9,725 bases of DNA from Roseiflexaceae bacterium (GTDB lineage Bacteria > Chloroflexota > Chloroflexia > Chloroflexales > Roseiflexaceae). The position numbers were made by a program, and so were the translations under genes. Location: positions 1-9,725 of the forward strand of contig CANHPK010000034.1 in assembly GCA_947462525.1 (NCBI GenBank). The letters are read 5' to 3'. Shown here piece after piece: positions 6,842-9,725 of this stretch; within the stretch, counting starts at the first letter, position 1; each line of letters starts with the position of its first letter. Under the pieces are notes generated by a model that saw only the letters and a list, made by a program, of their open reading frames with translations, was not told the DNA's origin and did no database searches.

Positions 6842-6854
6842 GTGCAGATGCACA

Positions 6855-6887
6855 CACGCCCCCGTCGGCACCGCCGACGGGGGCGTG
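6855..6887. terminator. Bidirectional hairpin between VOC and M24 genes
   Basis: CACGCCCCCGTCGGC at 6855-6869 pairs perfectly with 6873-6887 around a 3-nt loop (ACC), giving a 15-bp, very GC-rich stem. It lies 13 bases after the VOC stop and 13 bases from the M24 stop, so it can serve both converging transcripts. There is no T-run on either side, so termination efficiency is uncertain. Confidence 0.75.
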
Positions 6888-6900
6888 ATTGGTATGGAGT

Positions 6901-7998
6901 CTAGTTGATCAATACCGCCGGCCGCTCGTAGACGGTGCCGCCGATGGTGACCTGCTGCATGGGCCAATCGCCGGTGGTCGACACCGATTCGGGGCCATTG
7001 GCGGTGACGATCATGGTGTCTTCGGATTTGGTGCCGGTGATGCTCGGGTTCCACGCATACGCCTGATTGACCCCGATGATGTGCGTGCTGTCAGGGCGTG
7101 CCTGGATTTCACGGTTTTCGTAGCCGGTCACACCGCCCTGATGATGTTTGTGCCATTCATTGATGTAACCACGCTCGTGGTAGGCCGCGATGATGGCCTG
7201 GAACGCACTACCGAGGGTTTGTCCGGGTACCGACGCATGCCAGGCAGCGGCATCGACGGCGGCGCAATCTGCGGCCCGCTGGGCCATGGTTGCATCCATG
7301 GCGCCGAACGACACGAGCCGCGTGGCCGATACGATCAAGCCGTTGCGGCGGGCGCACACGACGACCATGGCGGTCTTTTGGACACGTGCGTCGGTGGGGA
7401 TGGGGTGACGGAACTGGAGCAGGCGGTCGTCTGCTGCTACCAGCGTGACCACCGGTGCTGCGCCCATCGCGTAGACATGCGCAGCTAATAAGCCAGCTAC
7501 CTCGAACTCGCGCATCCCCGGTCGGACTGCCCGGGTGACCGCCTCGACGGCGCGTCCGGTTGCTGCACCGAGCGCGCGGTAGCGATCGATTTCTTCGGGC
7601 TCGAGGGTGACGCGCAGGTCGGTGAGCGCCGCTGCCTGCGAGCGTGCACCGGGCAGGTCACTCGCCCAGGTGCCCGCTCCACACAGCTTGTCGATCCACG
7701 CATCGCGTTGCTGTGGCTCGAACCAGGGGAACACATGGGGCGTCAGTGGGAGATTGGTCATTTCTTCGGCCAGCATGCGCGGCATCTCGATCCCACTCGC
7801 GACGAGGTAATCGCGCTCGGGAGTGCACAAAATGTTGGCAACAGCGCTCTCGCTATTGAGGCCGACGTGTGCTTGGCCGCCACACGACAGCCAACTCACG
7901 TTGGCGCTCCGGGTGAGCAACAGCCCGTTTAAGCCGTGTGCCTGCATGTGCTGTGCGAGGCGTGCGCGTTTGGCGTGATATTCACGATGTGGTTGCAT
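6901..7998 (-). CDS. M24-fold protein (Xaa-Pro peptidase/creatinase-like), metal site degenerate
   Basis: 365 aa, two domains: a creatinase N-terminal-like domain (about 1-130) and an M24 pita-bread domain (about 135-345, from LEPEEIDRYRALGAATGRAVEAV). Elements at M24-like positions are LLQFRHPIPTDARV at 193-206, VVVCARRNGLIVSATR at 212-227 (where active peptidases have two metal-binding Asp), HHQGGVTGYENRE at 285-297 (conserved His region) and NPSITGTKSEDTMIV at 317-331 (only E326 of the usual Glu pair is clear). A dinuclear-metal peptidase is therefore unlikely. A creatinase-like metal-free hydrolase or another role is more plausible. Proteins with this HHQGG block are, as I recall, sometimes labelled antitoxin VapB, which the fold does not support. 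The start at 7998 has AGAGG about 7 bases upstream. An in-frame extension to 8172 runs through the tRNA gene and is rejected. Confidence 0.85.
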   Translation of the reverse strand: MQPHREYHAKRARLAQHMQAHGLNGLLLTRSANVSWLSCGGQAHVGLNSESAVANILCTPERDYLVASGIEMPRMLAEEMTNLPLTPHVFPWFEPQQRDAWIDKLCGAGTWASDLPGARSQAAALTDLRVTLEPEEIDRYRALGAATGRAVEAVTRAVRPGMREFEVAGLLAAHVYAMGAAPVVTLVAADDRLLQFRHPIPTDARVQKTAMVVVCARRNGLIVSATRLVSFGAMDATMAQRAADCAAVDAAAWHASVPGQTLGSAFQAIIAAYHERGYINEWHKHHQGGVTGYENREIQARPDSTHIIGVNQAYAWNPSITGTKSEDTMIVTANGPESVSTTGDWPMQQVTIGGTVYERPAVLIN

Positions 7999-8060
7999 GG
8001 GGTGCCTCTTGATAACGCTTCGTGCCTCTATGATAGGGTATTTTTGGCATAAAAGAGTAT

Positions 8061-8084
8061 CACCGCAATCGTATGATTGCGGTG
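8061..8084 (-). terminator. Intrinsic terminator of the tRNA-Ala operon
   Basis: On the minus strand CACCGCAATC and GATTGCGGTG form a perfect 10-bp stem with a 4-nt loop, starting 6 bases after the CCA of tRNA-Ala(GGC). A TTTT run follows 6 bases later (minus strand, near 8054-8051). This is a usual rho-independent layout, and the M24 gene lies beyond it on the same strand. Confidence 0.75.
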
Positions 8085-8090
8085 ATTGAC

Positions 8091-8166
8091 TGGTGGAGCA
8101 ATGGGGGGTCGAACCCCAGACCTCAACACTGCCAGCGTTGCGCTCTACCAACTGAGCTATTGCCCC
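8091..8166 (-). tRNA. tRNA-Ala(GGC)
   Basis: The complete cloverleaf was folded by eye on the minus strand. The acceptor GGGGCAA pairs with TTGCTCC, the D-arm is GCTC/GAGC, and the anticodon stem CAACG/TGTTG carries loop CTGGCAG with anticodon GGC, which reads GCC (and GCU). The T-arm is TGGGG/CCCCA with loop TTCGACC. Position 3-70 is a G-U pair, the main alanine identity element, and the discriminator is A73. CCA is encoded in the gene (8093-8091). The gene lies 14 bases downstream of tRNA-Ala(CGC) and shares its promoter. Confidence 0.96.
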
Positions 8167-8180
8167 AGACATTATGAACT

Positions 8181-8256
8181 TGGTGGAGGTGAGGAGGCTC
8201 GAACTCCTGGCCTCGACAGTGCGATTGTCGCGCTCTACCAGCTGAGCTACACCCCC
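8181..8256 (-). tRNA. tRNA-Ala(CGC)
   Basis: Full cloverleaf on the minus strand. The acceptor GGGGGTG pairs with CACCTCC, the D-arm is GCTC/GAGC, and the anticodon stem CGACA/TGTCG carries loop ATCGCAC with anticodon CGC, which reads GCG. The T-arm is AGGAG/CTCCT with loop TTCGAGC. G3-U70 and A73 confirm alanine identity, and the 3' CCA is encoded. It is the first gene of a two-tRNA unit behind a strong promoter. The predicted transcript start leaves about an 8-nt leader to be removed by RNase P. Confidence 0.96.
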
Positions 8257-8270
8257 AAAACTCTTTTTTC

Positions 8271-8299
8271 AGTATACGACGCAAAAAGTCCGTTGTCAA
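8271..8299 (-). promoter_or_regulatory. Sigma-70 type promoter of the tRNA-Ala operon
   Basis: On the minus strand TTGACA (8299-8294) is a perfect -35, followed by a 17-bp spacer and TATACT (8276-8271), which matches five of six -10 positions. It lies 14 bases before the 5' end of tRNA-Ala(CGC). It is the strongest promoter match in the window, as expected for a stable-RNA gene. Confidence 0.88.
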
Positions 8300-8311
8300 A
8301 CCGAGTTTGGA

Positions 8312-8335
8312 CTGGCGCTGCTGTGGCAGCGCCAG
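8312..8335 (-). terminator. Hairpin downstream of the FTR1 gene
   Basis: CTGGCGCTGC at 8312-8321 pairs perfectly with GCAGCGCCAG at 8326-8335 across a 4-nt loop. It lies 16 bases after the iron permease stop codon and just before the tRNA promoter, so it probably insulates the tRNA operon from read-through. No T-run follows it on the minus strand. Confidence 0.65.
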
Positions 8336-8351
8336 CTTCGATAACGCATTG

Positions 8352-9299
8352 CTATGCCCCCACAGGCTGTATTCGCCACACTTTGACATAGCGCGCAACG
8401 AAGTACGAGCCCACCACAAAGGTCAAGGCTGCAGCCTGTGCAACCAAGCCCTCGACATTGGGGAACACCGCAAACCACATCCCCATCCACCCTGGTACCG
8501 GCACCGATACCGCCGTCGTACCAATCCACGCAGCTTGTTGCATTTCTTGTACCTGCTCGCCGACCATAACTACCAACACCATAGCCAAGAGCAATCCAGT
8601 CACAATCAGCAATCGTTTGTATGGCAGTTTGTACTGTGTCGCGAAGGTCATGGCACCGACAATACCGGTGAAGAATAACCCGATGAGGACGCCCAACACA
8701 ACCGTCTGCTCGCCCACACCGAGGCGCACATTTTGCAAGAACAAGACAATCTCGAATCCTTCGCGGTAGACGGCGCTGAATCCCAGCAACATCAGCCCGA
8801 CAGCAGCGCTGACGCCGGTCGCACCGCCGGCCATGATGTCGCGCTTTTTTGCATTATGCATGCCGATCCAGCCGGTCCAATAGACGTTATGCAAAAACCA
8901 ATTCATAATGACGAGCAATACGACAATCGCCAGCAATCCGGTGGCGGCTTGGATGTCTAACAATGGCGCATCGATAGCATCGATAATCGCCACGACAACA
9001 AACCAGGTGGCAATGCTCGCCCCAAATGCAACCAGTGCGCCCCAAATAATAGGTTTGTTGTGGCGGCGCTGTTCACCCACAAAACTCGCGGTAATTGCCG
9101 CTAGGACTAATATCGCTTCGAGCCCTTCGCGGAACACAATCAACGCTGTGTTAACGATAACCGCACTCGGATGTATCCCAACTGCAAACGGGTCGGGCAC
9201 CCCTGCAGCCACGACCCCTTGCCAGATGAGTGCTGCAACGACAATCAATCCTCCTGTGTATACTGCCCATCCTGCCACACGATGATTTCGCTGCTGCAT
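8352..9299 (-). CDS. FTR1 family iron permease (EfeU-like)
   Basis: 315-aa polytopic membrane protein of the OFeT/FTR1 iron permease family, which moves iron across the cytoplasmic membrane. The two hallmark RExxE iron-binding motifs are present: REGLE at 57-61 in IVFREGLEAILVL, and REGFE at 179-183 in AVYREGFEIVLFLQ. About seven to eight hydrophobic segments are visible, including one near 15-33 that is probably an extra N-terminal helix or uncleaved signal before the first motif. It is somewhat longer than E. coli EfeU (about 276 aa). The start at 9299 has GGAGGGG about 4 bases upstream, and a promoter lies 45-72 bases upstream. No EfeO cupredoxin/peptidase partner or EfeB peroxidase is adjacent, so either it works alone or the partners are elsewhere. 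The gyrB gene upstream is separated by a terminator. Confidence 0.93.
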   Translation of the reverse strand: MQQRNHRVAGWAVYTGGLIVVAALIWQGVVAAGVPDPFAVGIHPSAVIVNTALIVFREGLEAILVLAAITASFVGEQRRHNKPIIWGALVAFGASIATWFVVVAIIDAIDAPLLDIQAATGLLAIVVLLVIMNWFLHNVYWTGWIGMHNAKKRDIMAGGATGVSAAVGLMLLGFSAVYREGFEIVLFLQNVRLGVGEQTVVLGVLIGLFFTGIVGAMTFATQYKLPYKRLLIVTGLLLAMVLVVMVGEQVQEMQQAAWIGTTAVSVPVPGWMGMWFAVFPNVEGLVAQAAALTFVVGSYFVARYVKVWRIQPVGA

Positions 9300-9343
9300 C
9301 GTACCCCTCCAGTACCCATCTGTGCGTCTTTTATCTCACGCGT

Positions 9344-9371
9344 AGTATAACGAATAAAATCATTTTTGCAA
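9344..9371 (-). promoter_or_regulatory. Promoter of the FTR1 gene with operator-like repeats
   Basis: On the minus strand TTGCAA (9371-9366), a 16-bp spacer and TATACT (9349-9344) make a good sigma-70 promoter. The spacer holds the inverted repeat AAAAT-C-ATTTT (9356-9366). The heptamer AGTATAA (plus strand) occurs at 9344-9350 and again at 9371-9377. Such AT-rich symmetric sequence over a promoter could bind an iron-responsive repressor, but it does not clearly match the classical Fur box. Confidence 0.6.
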
Positions 9372-9396
9372 GTATAAACTGTTTTAATTCTAAACA

Positions 9397-9432
9397 CGCC
9401 AACGCCCCACGGTCGACCGTGGGGCGTTGGCG
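9397..9432 (-). terminator. Terminator of gyrB
   Basis: A 36-nt perfect palindrome: a 16-bp stem (CGCCAACGCCCCACGG at 9397-9412 with its complement at 9417-9432) closed by a TCGA loop that is itself self-complementary. It lies 17 bases after the gyrB stop codon on the minus strand and before the FTR1 promoter. Only a short TTT follows within the next bases. Position and stem strength support a transcription terminator. Confidence 0.78.
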
Positions 9433-9449
9433 GATCTGACCCGGAACGA

Positions 9450-9725
9450 TTAGATATCGAGGTTGCGGACCTCGGGAGCGTGTGTCTGGATGAAGCGTTT
9501 GCGTGGAGGCACGAGATCGCCCATCAGCATGGTGAAGGTTTCTTCGGCGGCGACCGCATCGTCCATAGTGACCTTGAGGATGACGCGGTTTGCGGGGTTC
9601 ATCGTCGTGTCCCAGAGTTGTTCGGCGTTCATTTCGCCCAGCCCTTTGTAGCGCTGGAGCTCGACGCGGTTGCGTTCGGCCGGGGTCAGGGTGGCGACGT
9701 ATGCTTCGCGGTCTTGGTCGGTGTA
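9450..9725 (-). CDS. gyrB: DNA gyrase subunit B, C-terminal end (partial)
   Basis: The last 91 codons of a type IIA topoisomerase B subunit; the gene runs off the right edge of the window and the 5' part is missing. The visible protein begins YTDQDREAYVAT and contains QRYKGLGEMNAEQLWDTT, the highly conserved TOPRIM/C-terminal block of GyrB, followed by MNPANRVILKV, a short acidic helix region with EETFTMLMGD, and the C-terminus NLDI. This block contacts DNA and GyrA in the gyrase heterotetramer that introduces negative supercoils. The NLDI-type ending and the QLWDTTMNP wording favour GyrB over ParE, but a ParE identity cannot be fully excluded from this fragment. An internal ATG at 9632 is not a start, because the open frame continues to the edge. 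Confidence 0.92.
   Translation of the reverse strand, partial: YTDQDREAYVATLTPAERNRVELQRYKGLGEMNAEQLWDTTMNPANRVILKVTMDDAVAAEETFTMLMGDLVPPRKRFIQTHAPEVRNLDI

Noticed and set aside
7999..8172. In-frame N-terminal extension of the M24 protein reading AIAQLVERNAGSVEVWGSTPH
   Set aside because: This is the translation of the antisense-free tRNA-Ala(GGC) gene, a well-known spurious peptide type. It also crosses the tRNA terminator, while the ATG at 7998 has a good ribosome-binding site.
8123..8419. 98-codon minus-strand reading frame across both tRNA genes
   Set aside because: It contains tRNA-derived peptides such as GNSSVGRAQR and overlaps the end of the FTR1 gene in another frame.
9450..9632. 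A separate 60-residue protein starting at 9632
   Set aside because: The frame stays open to the window edge and the upstream residues match the conserved GyrB block, so the ATG is internal.
1..9725. CRISPR arrays, insertion sequences, phage or toxin-antitoxin genes
   Set aside because: No regularly spaced repeats, transposase or integrase motifs, or short paired toxin/antitoxin frames were seen. The recalled VapB label for M24 homologues is not supported by the fold.

Overview
The window most likely comes from a phototrophic member of the Chloroflexota (green non-sulfur bacteria; Chloroflexales-like). This is inferred from three things. A PucC/BCD-family pigment-delivery transporter is present. 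The coding DNA is moderately GC-rich with many GTG/TTG-biased codons. Simple housekeeping genes (gyrB, two tRNA-Ala) sit beside conserved metabolic genes. Nothing here looks like a phage, plasmid or insertion sequence, and no CRISPR array was seen.

Layout. (1) Positions 1-4909, + strand: six genes packed end to end, almost certainly one operon. They are an AlaX-type alanyl-tRNA editing hydrolase, a class I SAM methyltransferase, AzlC (large subunit of a branched-chain amino acid exporter), a fold-type I PLP aminotransferase, AzlD (small exporter subunit) and a DUF711 protein. Starts and stops overlap at four-base ATGA or TGATG junctions or lie within 15 bases. The aminotransferase gene lies between the two exporter subunit genes. 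A 14-bp direct repeat with a 21-bp period and a TATAAT box precede the first gene. (2) Positions 4954-6249, - strand: a 12-TM PucC-like MFS carrier, convergent with the operon. (3) Positions 6250-6397: a divergent intergenic region with a perfect 14-bp palindrome of TetR-operator type. (4) Positions 6398-6841, + strand: a small VOC/PhnB-like protein, followed by a strong hairpin shared with the converging next gene. (5) Positions 6901-7998, - strand: an M24 (creatinase/aminopeptidase fold) protein lacking the usual metal-binding aspartates. (6) Positions 8061-8299, - strand: a compact tRNA operon, tRNA-Ala(CGC) then tRNA-Ala(GGC), with a near-perfect sigma-70 promoter and its own terminator. 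(7) Positions 8312-9371, - strand: an FTR1-family iron permease with promoter and terminator. (8) Positions 9397-9725, - strand: the C-terminal end of DNA gyrase subunit B with a 36-nt palindromic terminator.

How the genes may work together. The only strongly coupled group is the first operon. AzlCD exports amino acids, the PLP enzyme probably makes or removes one, AlaX clears mischarged tRNA-Ala, and the methyltransferase and DUF711 protein have unknown substrates. A module that handles an excess or toxic amino acid is a reasonable hypothesis but is not shown by the sequence. The remaining genes look like independent transcription units.
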